In this document: positions 1 to 8,862 of the stretch, one piece after another
Position numbering within the stretch: the first letter of the stretch is position 1
Layout of the letters: each line of letters begins with the position of its first letter
DNA from: Thamnocephalis sphaerospora
Lineage: Eukaryota; Zoopagomycota; Zoopagomycetes; Zoopagales; Sigmoideomycetaceae
Direction: 5' to 3'
Assembly: GCA_003614735.1 (NCBI GenBank)
Contig: KZ992565.1
Span: 1 to 30,717, forward strand
DNA length: 30,717 nucleotides
Program-made: the position numbers and the translations under genes
The notes under the pieces: model-generated
Told to the model about the DNA's origin: nothing
What the model saw: the letters and a program-made list of their open reading frames with translations, nothing else
The model's database searches: none

Positions 1-799
1 ACATGGAGGACATCAAGACAATTCGCGCTGCCTATCCCGGCGTCACGCTAAACGACGTGATGGTGGCCTGTCTTGAGCGAGCCCACAGCGCGTATCTGGA
101 CTCACTCGCACCTGAAGAGATCAGCGAAGAGGACCTTGCCAATTTGGCGGATCCGGACTACGAGGGGCCGGCGATTATTCTACCAGAACAGCGTGACAGC
201 AAGCTCAGTCTTATTATTCCAAAGGCACAGCGTTACCCAGGTGACACGCGATTTGAAAACCTGCTCACCGTTGAATTTCTAATGCTGGACAACAAGTCTG
301 GAGAGCAGTCCACCGAAAAGAGCATGGCAGCGGTGCATAAGAGCATGATGCGCGTTAAACAGTCGCTATTTGGATGGATGATTGTCGCACTGGCGCGCAC
401 TTTTTGCACTCACCTTCCTGGATTCTTGTCCAGACAGCTTTTGCTGTTTTATCTCAACAGATCTCACGGCATTTTCACCAACGTGCCTGGACCCACGGAG
501 ACGCTCTATTTTGGCAGTAAGAGCTCAGGTCAACACCGCGTTCTCTCGTACATTGTTTCTCCACCAGTAATGACAGAAGGCACCAAGGCGCTTGGCGTTT
601 GCTCGTATAATGGACAGGTTTACTTTTCTGTCATGGCCGATGCAACCTGCGAGTTTCCCAACCAGGCACGCATTCTCGCAGATAACTTTAGCGCTGCTTA
701 CAAAAAGATGCTAGCCGATGCTCAGGAGGAGTTGGAAGCGCGTCAGCAGCAACAGAATGATGCCTCTACCGAGCAGTCTTGCCACCTTAAGGCCGAGTA
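1..799. repeat. Inverted repeat, left arm
   Basis: Base i of this arm matches the complement of base 30718-i at the right edge with no gaps. I found only two mismatches, at 474 (t against c) and 777 (t against c). Both are non-synonymous (Phe/Leu and Ser/Pro). At position 800 the stop codon changes from TAA to TAG, and similarity is lost immediately after it. The repeat therefore covers only coding sequence and runs off the window. Confidence 0.95.
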
Positions 800-800
800 A
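1..800 (+). CDS. Wax ester synthase/diacylglycerol acyltransferase-like protein, C-terminal part (copy A)
   Basis: This is the 3' end of a gene whose 5' part lies beyond the left edge. The first two bases complete a codon, so the ATG at position 3 is internal. About 265 residues are visible. They match the WS/DGAT C-terminal domain: NDVMVA near the start, which corresponds to the family motif NDVvlA, and TNVPGP in the middle, followed by a hydrophobic stretch with SPPV and YNGQVYFSV typical of this fold. Family members transfer acyl groups from acyl-CoA to fatty alcohols or diacylglycerol, usually at a membrane. The catalytic HHxxxDG motif belongs to the missing N-terminal half, so activity cannot be judged. 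The C-terminus is Gln-rich. The gene converges on the Rpr2/Snm1-type gene with about 180 bp between them. An almost identical copy lies inverted at the right edge. Confidence 0.85.
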   Translation, partial: MEDIKTIRAAYPGVTLNDVMVACLERAHSAYLDSLAPEEISEEDLANLADPDYEGPAIILPEQRDSKLSLIIPKAQRYPGDTRFENLLTVEFLMLDNKSGEQSTEKSMAAVHKSMMRVKQSLFGWMIVALARTFCTHLPGFLSRQLLLFYLNRSHGIFTNVPGPTETLYFGSKSSGQHRVLSYIVSPPVMTEGTKALGVCSYNGQVYFSVMADATCEFPNQARILADNFSAAYKKMLADAQEELEARQQQQNDASTEQSCHLKAE

Positions 801-983
801 GCGGCCTAGATGAGGTGCTGCGTTGCTCACAGATTTAGCATATGCATTGGCATTCTATACTACTCTCGTATTACTATCACCAGCTCACACCGCATGGTGC
901 GCGGTCTACATAAACACTGCCGTTGTCTTGTCCAATGTCATAGTGCATTCACAGCGGCCAAGGTAGTAGCATGGTGTCCACAA

Positions 984-2069
984 TCAGAGGTTCATCAAAA
1001 AGTCGGTTAGACTTGCGCTGCCCTTGCGATTAGCTTCGGCCTCTTCGCGACGCTTGCGTCCCTCATCCAGCAGACGGCCGAGTGCATGCTTCTTTTTTGC
1101 CTTGCCACCCTGAACAGGCTGCTGCTTTGTGTTTTGCCGCCGCATACCCGTTTTGTTTGCAGGCTTGGCTGTTGCAGCAGAGCCCACACGGCCTTTCTGT
1201 GCGGAATGGGAGGCTGTACCTGTTGTCATACCACCAACTGCATCCGTCGCTCTTGTCGCTAGTGCTAGCATTGGTCCAGGTGTCGGTGCTATGACTACTG
1301 GCGCATCACTCTTGCCGCCAGCGTTTGTAGCGAGTGACATATTTAGTTTCTGCTGCGCTGAAGACTGTGCATCTGATGCAGCAGGCCGCCGAGCCAAAAC
1401 AGGCTCGGCAGCCTTCTTGGCCTGCTGTTGGCGCTTTCGTATGCGCTGCTGCTGGCGCTGACGTTGCATTGCTGTCGTGCTTGCAGCGCGCAGCTCTACA
1501 CGCGTTGCACCGCCGTAGCGACTTTGCAGACCACAAAGCAAGCAGAAAACGTCCACGTTACGGACGCTATGCAGCCGTGACGACTGACCGGCTGGGCGTT
1601 GATCTGCTGTGCGTGGCGTGTACTGCAGCGTAACTGGTTTCCTCGCCGTTGCGTTGGTCAATGACGTTGCGGGCTCTTGGGTGTCGTCCAACGCCATTAC
1701 ATCAGCTGCGGTATTAGCGTGGGGTGTCTCACGAACACGACCGGCATGTTGCGCTGGCCGACGGCATCTGGTCTGTGCTCGTGCAGCAACGCGTACTTGG
1801 CATGTACGCGCTGGCACGCGCGGCACGCCGCAGCGCTCGCAGCAACGTCGTCGCACCGATTCCGACACTGGCTGCTTGCCGGCATGAGCAACCGTACGCA
1901 GCGCGCTCTGATAGTGTGCGGCAAGCGCTGGCTCAGCGGAAAACACCGCATGCGACAGCCGCCACAGGTGGTCCATACACGCTGCCGTCTCTGCTGCCGC
2001 ACCGGTATACGCCGGCTTGCTAGAAGCGTTGGAGGGCGTCGACGCCCGGGTCGACGCTGCCGAGGACAT
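984..2069 (-). CDS. Rpr2/Rpp21/Snm1-type RNase P/MRP protein subunit (probable)
   Basis: A single-exon gene of 361 residues. The ATG at 2069 is the first in frame; the open frame upstream begins only with a GTG. A helical segment (MDHLWRLSHAVF, then HYQSALRTVA) is followed by a first CxxC pair (CERCG, around residue 80) and, about 100 residues later, a second pair (CLLCG) followed by a basic stretch. This is the order of the Rpr2/Rpp21/Snm1 zinc ribbon, which binds the RNA of RNase P or RNase MRP in the nucleus during tRNA or rRNA maturation. The C-terminal half is low-complexity, basic and Gln/Ala-rich, and ends in SLTDFLMNL. The gap between the two Cys pairs is longer than in small homologues, because an unconserved Thr/Ala/Arg-rich insert lies between them. 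The family call rests on the Cys pairs and the helix, and I cannot tell the RNase P subunit from the MRP one. Confidence 0.6.
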   Translation of the reverse strand: MSSAASTRASTPSNASSKPAYTGAAAETAACMDHLWRLSHAVFSAEPALAAHYQSALRTVAHAGKQPVSESVRRRCCERCGVPRVPARTCQVRVAARAQTRCRRPAQHAGRVRETPHANTAADVMALDDTQEPATSLTNATARKPVTLQYTPRTADQRPAGQSSRLHSVRNVDVFCLLCGLQSRYGGATRVELRAASTTAMQRQRQQQRIRKRQQQAKKAAEPVLARRPAASDAQSSAQQKLNMSLATNAGGKSDAPVVIAPTPGPMLALATRATDAVGGMTTGTASHSAQKGRVGSAATAKPANKTGMRRQNTKQQPVQGGKAKKKHALGRLLDEGRKRREEAEANRKGSASLTDFLMNL

Positions 2070-2152
2070 TGTGAATTTCGTGCCGATCACCGTGGAAAGA
2101 GTTGGCGAAAAAAGCGCTGTTTACTACGAGTCTGTGTTTTCGCTAATCACCG

Positions 2153-2158
2153 CACGTG
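2153..2158. promoter_or_regulatory. CACGTG E-box in the promoter of the Rpr2/Snm1-type gene
   Basis: A CACGTG hexamer lies 84 bp upstream of the ATG at 2069, in a 97-bp gap that also holds the end of the neighbouring dehydrogenase gene. Fungal bHLH factors such as Cbf1 and Pho4 bind this hexamer. Function here is inferred from position only. Confidence 0.35.
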
Positions 2159-2166
2159 AGCGATAG

Positions 2167-3395
2167 TTACTCGTCTTTAGCGCGATTAGGCACTAGGACG
2201 ACACGCCCGATACTTTGGCGCGACTCAATATACGCATAGGCCTCGTCCACTTGGTCAAACCCAAAGACGCGGTCAACATGCGGATGCACCCAACCCTCCT
2301 CGACGCCCTTCAGCAGCTTGACCAGCCAGTCGTGTATACGGGGCACGTCGGCGAACATGCGCAGCAAATTGGTGCCAAACACACCATGGCACTGGTCCAT
2401 CAGCGGCAGTGGACGATACGTCGGCATGCGCAGAAAGAAGCGAATCGCTCCAATGATCCAGCCCCAGCTGCTAGCGCTGATTTCGGATGCGCCATAAACG
2501 CCCAGGCGACCGCCCAGGCCCAGTAGACTGCTAGACTGCTTCCAAGAATCAGGTCCAAGCGGGTCGATGATCAGGTCGACGCCACGCTTGCCGGTAATCT
2601 TCTTGACGTCCTCGGTCCAATTTGGCTTGCGGTAGTCGATGGGATGCTGCAGGCCGCGTTCGATGAGAAACTGATGCTTGCGCTCACTCGCCGTGCCTAT
2701 GATGGTGCCGGCGCCAAGATGGTGGGCAATGTCGATGGCAGCCAGGCCAACGCCGCTGCCAGCGTTCTGAATGAGCAGCGTATCGCCCTCATGCAGCCCA
2801 CCTGGTGATGCCAAGGCGTCAGTGTCTCGCATGCATGGCAGCATACGTCCAGGGTATGCTCACCTTGCACGGCAATCAGCATCCACGCTGTTAGATACGC
2901 AACGCACATGCTGGCCGCCATCTCGTACGACAGCTCGGATGGCATGCGTGCTATTTGCCCGACTGGTGCAGTGATGAGCTCGCTGTAAGCGCCAAACTTG
3001 ACGAGCGCAACCACATCGGCTCCCAGCCAGGTGCGATCGACACCGTCGCCCACCGCCGACACACGGCCGGCCGCCTCATAGCCGACCACGAATGGGAACG
3101 AAGGAGCGTCCGGATACAGTCCTTTGCTTGCCTACAGTGGGGCGCCAAGCGCCAGCGTTAGGTGCGTTCGCTGTCAACGTCGCATGACGCATAGGTAAAC
3201 GTGCCAGAATGTCTGCAAAGTTGATGCCTGGCACAGTCGTCGTCGCTCATTAGCGCCAGGTGGCGTGATCGCTACGCAGCGCCTTGACGTACCCACGGCC
3301 TTGACCTCAATGAGCACCTCGCCCGCGGCAGGAGACGGGTCGGGCGACTCGCGAATGGCTCTGGTGTTGCGACTAACGTGGAAGATCTGACGCAT
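2167..3395 (-). CDS. Zinc-type alcohol dehydrogenase-like / quinone oxidoreductase (MDR superfamily, VAT1-like)
   Basis: Four exons: 3395-3293, 3227-3205, 3131-2864 and 2801-2167, giving 342 residues. The N-terminal GroES-like part carries INFADILA, GLYPDAP and VVGYEAAGRVSAVG. The Rossmann part carries the NADPH loop NAGSGVGLAAIDIA and later VDLIIDPLG and GGRLGVYG. The C-terminus has the usual HVDRVFGFDQVDEAYAYIES. These match MDR reductases of the quinone oxidoreductase/VAT1 type, which reduce enones or quinones with NADPH and normally lack the catalytic zinc; I see no zinc ligands. The second junction is uncertain. A GC donor at 3204 with acceptor at 3132 keeps the family spacing (LASKGLYPDAP). 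A GT donor at 3200 with acceptor at 3122 also keeps frame but loses two residues. The gene reads in tandem towards the Rpr2/Snm1-type gene, and its stop is 97 bp before that ATG. Confidence 0.8.
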
Positions 3396-3501
3396 ATTGG
3401 CTCTGCTTTGCTGACGGATAAGGTTCTACCAAGATGGAGAGCAAGCCGTGCGTCAATGCGTCGTGGGCCCATCTTTTAAGCGCAACGCAGGATGCCAGAT
3501 A

Positions 3502-3513
3502 TGACACGTGTCA
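3502..3513. promoter_or_regulatory. 12-bp perfect palindrome with CACGTG core
   Basis: TGACACGTGTCA reads the same on both strands and contains the E-box bound by fungal bHLH factors (Cbf1 or Pho4 type). It lies 107 bp upstream of the leftward dehydrogenase ATG and 12 bp before a rightward TATA box, so it could serve both directions. Confidence 0.5.
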
Positions 3514-3524
3514 GCGCGAGACCG

Positions 3525-3533
3525 TATAAAAGG
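3525..3533 (+). promoter_or_regulatory. TATA box (TATAAAAGG) reading towards KCS1
   Basis: A consensus TATA box just right of the CACGTG palindrome. It is followed by pyrimidine-rich sequence typical of fungal start-site regions. No convincing reading frame follows until KCS1, about 1.65 kb further on, so it most likely starts the KCS1 transcript with a long leader, or a non-coding RNA. Confidence 0.5.
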
Positions 3534-3926
3534 CATGTGCGTGTTGGGTTTCAGCCATATCACTCTTTCGCCCTTGCCTCTTCTTCCCTTGATCACCTTT
3601 GGCATTACTCTGTTGTTCTTTCGTTCTCTGCCTTTCCATCGGCATCTGTGCTCCCGCCGCCCGTTGGATTAGTCAGGTCTCTTGTTCTACTACTACCACC
3701 ACTACGACTGCCCTGTCGCCACTGCTGCCGCTGCCGGTACGCCCGTGAGCCTGTCTTTTTTCGCTCGCACAAGCGCTTGTCAGCCTCTTATCGGAGACTG
3801 CCGGTTCATGGGTCAATTGGCCGCGCGTTGTGTCCCTGTCTTGCCTCGCCGACGCGCATGGTAGGTTTGCATTTGTTTATTGTACGAGGCGATCAACAAC
3901 AAGCTATTGTATGCGCTGTGTGCAGC

Positions 3927-3984
3927 CACACACACACACACCCTGTTGCCTCTTGTCCATCGCGTGTCTGTCTGTCTGTCTGTC
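3927..3984. repeat. Microsatellites (CA)n and (TGTC)5
   Basis: A CA run at 3927-3941 is followed by five perfect TGTC units at 3965-3984. Both are direct tandem repeats in the non-coding leader region. Confidence 0.9.
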
Positions 3985-4782
3985 CCAGTAGCCGTTGGTA
4001 GACTGTGAGTGTGCCTTGGCACAGGCTGCCATTGATGCGCGCATTGTCTCCTGTCGTCGGCTAGACCGAGCGTGATGTGTAGACCGTCCAGCACATACAC
4101 ATATATGTATATATACCATGTGCGCACCCGCATGCTTGCTCCACTCTTCCGTGCCGCGACCGGTGCCAGGAGACGTGTGCCCGTGGCAGTGTGGTGGGAC
4201 TGTCCGGCAGGCTTCTCGGTGCTGCCCACCAGCCGTGCTCGCTGCTGTCGGCAAGGCTGCCGGTTGTCCTAGCATTGACTGGTGTCTGGCGCTAGCGAGT
4301 GCATGGACGTGCATCCAGTCGGGCGTGACTGTTGTCGATGCGGTGACGTTGCTCACGTCAATGCGACTGCAGTGGGCTTGGGGCTACCGCGATGTTGGGC
4401 GCCGTCTACCATTGGCCTGGACGTGGCTGCCGTGAGCTTGCGACACCGTGTCTGGCCAGTCTACCCCGGATGGTGTTGCGCATCGGCTGTATGCGTCGTG
4501 GCTACACAAATGTTGTGGCCTGTTTTGTGGCATGGACGTCTTGCGGATAGGTGCGGGGATGCTGGTGCTAAATCATTGCTTCTTTGAGCGGTGCATGTGC
4601 CTATATGAGTGGTGTGTGTGAATGTGTGTGTGTAGGCAATCTCCTATCGCACGCTCACTCACTATCACCACTGGTCTTCCGGCGGCTTCCGTATCGCTCA
4701 CGCAGCAGACGGTAGCAGCCAGGTTTCACACCCTTGAGCACCTCTTGCGTGTGCATTGGTGACTTCGTTGCTGCCAGTAGCA

Positions 4783-4783
4783 T

Positions 4784-4815
<32 letters not shown>

Positions 4816-4850
4816 CAGTAGCAGCGGCAACAACAGCAGCAGTAACAGCA
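4783..4850. repeat. Trinucleotide repeat block (CAG/TAG/CAA)n
   Basis: About 20 consecutive or interrupted AGC, AGT and CAA units. In one frame it contains TAG stops, so it is not a coding glutamine tract on the plus strand. Confidence 0.9.
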
Positions 4851-5115
4851 CCACTGTCCCTTGTCTACTGTGCCGCTAGCCAGGCCTGCGATTTGCCACG
4901 CTCTACACACGATTGCATTTCCACTTGCCAAGTGGCCACAACCCCCTGGCCGTTTGCGCACGTCTTTTTTGCTTATGCCTACCAACCCACGTCTTTTCAC
5001 TTGCTGATTCGTGACCGTCGTGTATCCCTTTCGTGACGCCTCTCCGTCTGCCACGTTGGTTTGCGCGGCGTGGCACGCTGCAATAGCACCGCGGCGTACA
5101 GTTGCTCGGCAGCCG

Positions 5116-5147
5116 CTAACCCTTTCCAACCGCTGCTCTCTTTCTAG
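5116..5147 (+). promoter_or_regulatory. Probable 3' splice site of a KCS1 leader intron
   Basis: A CTAAC branch-point motif at 5116-5120 is followed by a pyrimidine tract and TTCTAG ending at 5147, the same pattern seen at the coding introns of this window. An in-frame TGA at 5174-5176 lies between this site and the KCS1 ATG, so the intron would be in the 5' leader and would not add coding sequence. Confidence 0.55.
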
Positions 5148-5185
5148 CTTTGCTTGTCTGCCGCATTTCGTCTTGACGGGTTGCC

Positions 5186-8100
5186 ATGACTGACTTGCAC
5201 GGAAAATCTGCTGCTACGGCAGCTGGACCCATGCCAAAAACCCTGCCACGGTCACGACACACGTATATGGCCGACGCGCCGTCTTCGCTGCCGGCCCAAG
5301 CCAGCGCTGAATGCACTGGGCTGTCGTCGCTGGCTGCCGACCTGCGCCTGCGGTCTGCGGCACCAAGAAACACCATATCAACGTTGCAAAGACCGGCTAC
5401 TCGCTCGCCCAGCCGGGAACATCGTGCGCCCGCTGGCAACAAGCCCGAAATACAAGAAGCCACGTGTGAGCTTGTTTCGCAACCCACGCTGGATCTATCC
5501 CCGATACTACGGCTGCGTGCATTCGAACCGTCCAGCTGTCCGGCCATTCCCAACTTTTTTTCCAGTCTTGCTGACGCCGAGGAGCATGACGATGATCTGC
5601 CGGTTACGCCCACCCAGCAGGAGAGCACCGATGGTTGCACCTACGATCGCAACAACGTGTCCTCGGAGGACAACGTGTTTGTCGCCGGTGAAATGTCTCC
5701 CGTGGACGTAACCCCAGTGCCTCCAACGTGGAACGACGGCTATGTTTCGGTGGCATTGGCGCCAAACAGGCCGGTTGAGGGAGAACAGGATCAGTCGTTG
5801 GTCGCTACCCCGCACATGTCGTATGTGCCCAAGCCGTTTTGGGAGGCGCGTGATCAGCAAGCTGCAGTAGTACCATCATCGGGATACACAGCATCGGCAC
5901 CGGTGGAGAGTATGACGTTGGCCGAGCCGTCTGCGCCAGAAGCACGTTCTGCAGCTGCAGAGCGCGCCGACGTTGCCGTGCCAGCGACTTTGTCGTCTGC
6001 TGCAGGGCAACGGCAGTGCGCATCGAATACCCATGCATGCGATGAGACGTGTAAAGTCGGTGAGCGTACTGATGCTGCCGCGCCATGTCATGCGTCGTCG
6101 GCCGAGCCGAATGATGTAGCGTCTGCGGATGCACCGGCACCGTCCAGCCCTTGTTCGGAAGATAGCGACGAGTCTTTTATTCAGATACGGCGTCGTCGGA
6201 GTGCACGTACTGCTCGCACTGGGGATGGCGTTGACGGTCAAGAGCGTGACAGCGATGAAAATAATGATCACGGTGATAGCGACGGCCAGGAAAGCGTGCT
6301 AGAGTTCAGCGAAGACGACTATGACGATCTATTTGGGCCTGACACGCCACGCTCTCTGCCGCTCACGCCGTTCCCCAACCAAGTCGGCGGCCATTCATCC
6401 TTTCTCCGGTTTTCCTCGCGTGCCGTCTGTAAGCTGCTCAACCATCACGAGAAGGAGTTTTACGAGTTGATGGCCTCCAAGCAGTCGCAGCTGCTGGAGT
6501 TTGCCCCAAGCTACTTGGGTGTGCTCAACGTTACTTACTCGTCTCAGGGCGATCTTGAAGAAGCCACGCCTGAACTGCTGTTTGAGCACAACCAGCACAT
6601 TCTTCCAGAGTGGCTGGTGCGTAAAATGCGCCGAAATGGTACCCTTCGCTTTGCTGGCGCTGGCGCTGGCACGACATCAGGCAACGCCAACACGGCTGCA
6701 GATGCGGCGGATGCATCTCAGCTGGATGCGGCCGATATGGGCAACGTCAACCGACAGCTGCAGCAGCTTGTTTTCGACGAAGCGTTGTCTCCACAGTCGT
6801 GGCGTGCACGTCTCCGCCAGGCGGGTCACACTGCACGACGGCATTCGCTTTCTGGGATTCGCGTACATTCTCCCGTTGTAGCCAATAATGCGCCCACCTC
6901 GAGTGATGCTGTCTTGGCAGCGTCGACAGGCAACACCGCGGTAATGGCCACGACATCACCATCGCTGACACCGGCTAGACCATCATCGTTGCGACACTTT
7001 ACAACGCATGACGATAACGATACCGCTGCTGCTACTGCTACTGCTGCCGACGTGCAGGATGAAGCGTCATGGAACGCTGATGCGGAGAGCGACGACGATG
7101 ACGGCAACGATGATGACACGATGGCTGGCAAGAATTTCGGCGGTGTTCGCCGTCCTAGTAGTCTCCGCGCCAGATCACCGTCACCGACTGAGGATAGTCG
7201 GCTGGCATGCACACTGCCAACGGCATTCCCGACTACTCGTGCACCAGAGCAGCGTCGACGCTCTAGTACAAACGCCAATTTGGTCGATGGTCGCACGGGC
7301 AGCAGCTCTCCTGCATCTTTTGGCCCCTGTGAAGAGGGGCGTAGCCATACGGCGGCAAGCAGCCCAGGATGTCGCGCTGCACTGTCGGTTGTCCGCACGC
7401 ATGCACGCCAACATTCGCAAGATCATCAGCGCCGTCAGCAGAGTCTGCGTGAGCAGTTGTGTCGCGACCAGCAGGAACTGTTCCTGGCTCAGCGTCGTGC
7501 CGCTGCTGGAAAAGCGAGTGCGCAGTCCAGGCCTGCAGATGAGGAGACTGCGTCACACGGCACTTTACCAGTCGCAACAGCAGGTTCAACTGATGGCGAG
7601 CGACTGACGCCGTCACGCTCAGCAGGATCACGTCGCCCAGTCGTGTCGAATCCATGGTCGCTCCACTGCTACCAGGCGACAACGAACAAGCTACATGGAT
7701 CGTCGCGCATGATGGGTCGTGAGCGCGGTCGCAAGCCGGCTAAAATGCACCAGTTTCTGCTGCTGGAGGATCTCACTTGCGGGATGCGACATCCAAGCGT
7801 TCTCGATCTGAAGATGGGCACGCGTCAGTACGGTGTAGAGGCCACGCCCGAGAAGCGTGCCAGTCAGATCCGCAAGTGTGCACGCACCACCAGCAAAGCC
7901 CTTGGCGTGCGCGTGTGTGGCATGCAGGTCTACAAGCGCGATGTTGGCCAGTACAAGTACCAGGACAAGTACTTTGGACGGTCGCTGAACCCGGCTGGCT
8001 TTCGCGACGCGCTACGCGACTATCTGAATGATGGGCACAGCTTCAAGGCACACCTTGTGGGTCCACTGATTGCGCGGCTGAAAAAGCTGGCCAGACTGGT

Positions 8101-8458
8101 CCGCGATCTGGATGATACGCGCCTGTACGGCAGCAGTCTTTTGCTGATCCACGATGCTGACCGCCCGGACACGCCCATAGATGTGCGCATCATTGATTTT
8201 GCGCACACGTCGACACCCGAGTGGCGTAAGCGCCATCCGGAAAGCGTTCGGTTCCCGCCCACCTATCCGGGACCGGACCATGGCTACCTGCGCGGCGTGG
8301 ATACGCTTATACGTACATTTTCGGAGCTACTAGACGAATATACCCGTAACCAGGCCACTGTACCCGAGGTGACCGGGTCGGCGACTAGCAGCGCGGATAC
8401 TGTGCCACCGCGACCGGCGACGGCCGATTCGCAGCCAGCCAGTTCGCTGTTCATGTAA
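5186..8458 (+). CDS. KCS1: Inositol hexakisphosphate kinase (Kcs1 type)
   Basis: A single exon of 1090 residues, close in length to yeast Kcs1. The ATG at 5186 is preceded by an in-frame stop, which fixes the start. Residues 1 to about 390 are disordered and rich in Ala, Ser and acid runs. The kinase core begins near residue 390 ([20 protein letters not shown], then EKEFYELMA and [10 protein letters not shown]). It is interrupted by roughly 350 disordered residues and resumes near 830. The family signature PxxxDxKxG is present as P870-SVL-D-L-K-M-G878, followed by TRQYGV. The SSLL motif is at 983-986 and the metal-binding IDFAH has its Asp at 1004. Kcs1 makes the pyrophosphate IP7 from IP6 and acts in phosphate and vacuole signalling. 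The split kinase core is normal for fungal Kcs1. There are no introns in the coding part, unlike most neighbours. Confidence 0.93.
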   Translation: MTDLHGKSAATAAGPMPKTLPRSRHTYMADAPSSLPAQASAECTGLSSLAADLRLRSAAPRNTISTLQRPATRSPSREHRAPAGNKPEIQEATCELVSQPTLDLSPILRLRAFEPSSCPAIPNFFSSLADAEEHDDDLPVTPTQQESTDGCTYDRNNVSSEDNVFVAGEMSPVDVTPVPPTWNDGYVSVALAPNRPVEGEQDQSLVATPHMSYVPKPFWEARDQQAAVVPSSGYTASAPVESMTLAEPSAPEARSAAAERADVAVPATLSSAAGQRQCASNTHACDETCKVGERTDAAAPCHASSAEPNDVASADAPAPSSPCSEDSDESFIQIRRRRSARTARTGDGVDGQERDSDENNDHGDSDGQESVLEFSEDDYDDLFGPDTPRSLPLTPFPNQVGGHSSFLRFSSRAVCKLLNHHEKEFYELMASKQSQLLEFAPSYLGVLNVTYSSQGDLEEATPELLFEHNQHILPEWLVRKMRRNGTLRFAGAGAGTTSGNANTAADAADASQLDAADMGNVNRQLQQLVFDEALSPQSWRARLRQAGHTARRHSLSGIRVHSPVVANNAPTSSDAVLAASTGNTAVMATTSPSLTPARPSSLRHFTTHDDNDTAAATATAADVQDEASWNADAESDDDDGNDDDTMAGKNFGGVRRPSSLRARSPSPTEDSRLACTLPTAFPTTRAPEQRRRSSTNANLVDGRTGSSSPASFGPCEEGRSHTAASSPGCRAALSVVRTHARQHSQDHQRRQQSLREQLCRDQQELFLAQRRAAAGKASAQSRPADEETASHGTLPVATAGSTDGERLTPSRSAGSRRPVVSNPWSLHCYQATTNKLHGSSRMMGRERGRKPAKMHQFLLLEDLTCGMRHPSVLDLKMGTRQYGVEATPEKRASQIRKCARTTSKALGVRVCGMQVYKRDVGQYKYQDKYFGRSLNPAGFRDALRDYLNDGHSFKAHLVGPLIARLKKLARLVRDLDDTRLYGSSLLLIHDADRPDTPIDVRIIDFAHTSTPEWRKRHPESVRFPPTYPGPDHGYLRGVDTLIRTFSELLDEYTRNQATVPEVTGSATSSADTVPPRPATADSQPASSLFM

Positions 8459-8862
8459 AGCCGGGCGAGCCCTGGGGATGGCATGGCCATGCTCGCTATT
8501 GGCGGAATGCCCCACTTCGTGATTTTCTACGCCGTATTCGATGTTACTATATTTTCGCATACGTTCCATTGCGGCTGCGGCTGCACCATCGTTAACTGCA
8601 GTATCCTTTTCTTTTCTCCCCTGCATGTCTACGGATTGATGCGCTGTCGTCGGCTGCTCGCCTGGTTGCAGACGCTGTTTCTGCAATAGAGCTTATCTTT
8701 ACATGTGGCTCATCAACATTACTGTGCAACTGTGTGTTTAATAGCAACAATGTCATCTGTGGGTGGTAGCTGGGTCTGTATTTATGTACCATGAACAAAT
8801 CGCACCGGCGCCGCAACGCTGCTGTCATCGCAGCGTGCCGTGGCAGACTGGCGCGTTGCTGC
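8459..8862. other. Intergenic region between convergent KCS1 and eIF3b
   Basis: About 400 bp between two stop codons. It should hold both 3' UTRs. I see no AATAAA hexamer, no tRNA and no credible reading frame. Confidence 0.6.

Larger units (their letters stand above)
3534..5185 (+). other. Gene-free 1.65-kb stretch upstream of KCS1, probable long leader
   Basis: No reading frame here resembles a protein; the short frames are rich in Cys, Ser and Leu and look random. The stretch holds a run of simple repeats: (CA)n at 3927-3941, five copies of TGTC at 3965-3984, an AT-rich run near 4094-4117, (GT)n near 4610-4635 and a trinucleotide block at 4783-4850. Possible splice donors include GTAGGT near 3859. 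I see no tRNA. Confidence 0.6.

Noticed and set aside
2844-3395. Frame breaks in the dehydrogenase suggesting a pseudogene
   Set aside because: Each break coincides with a splice donor and acceptor, and joining them restores a continuous family-like protein.
3492-4001. Open frame of 169 codons just right of the dehydrogenase
   Set aside because: It starts inside the E-box/TATA region and is Ser/Arg/Cys/Leu-rich. It runs through CA and TGTC microsatellites and shows no domain.
4118-4587. Plus-strand frames in the KCS1 leader region
   Set aside because: They are rich in Trp, Cys and Val with no motif, and overlap each other in different frames as expected for non-coding DNA.
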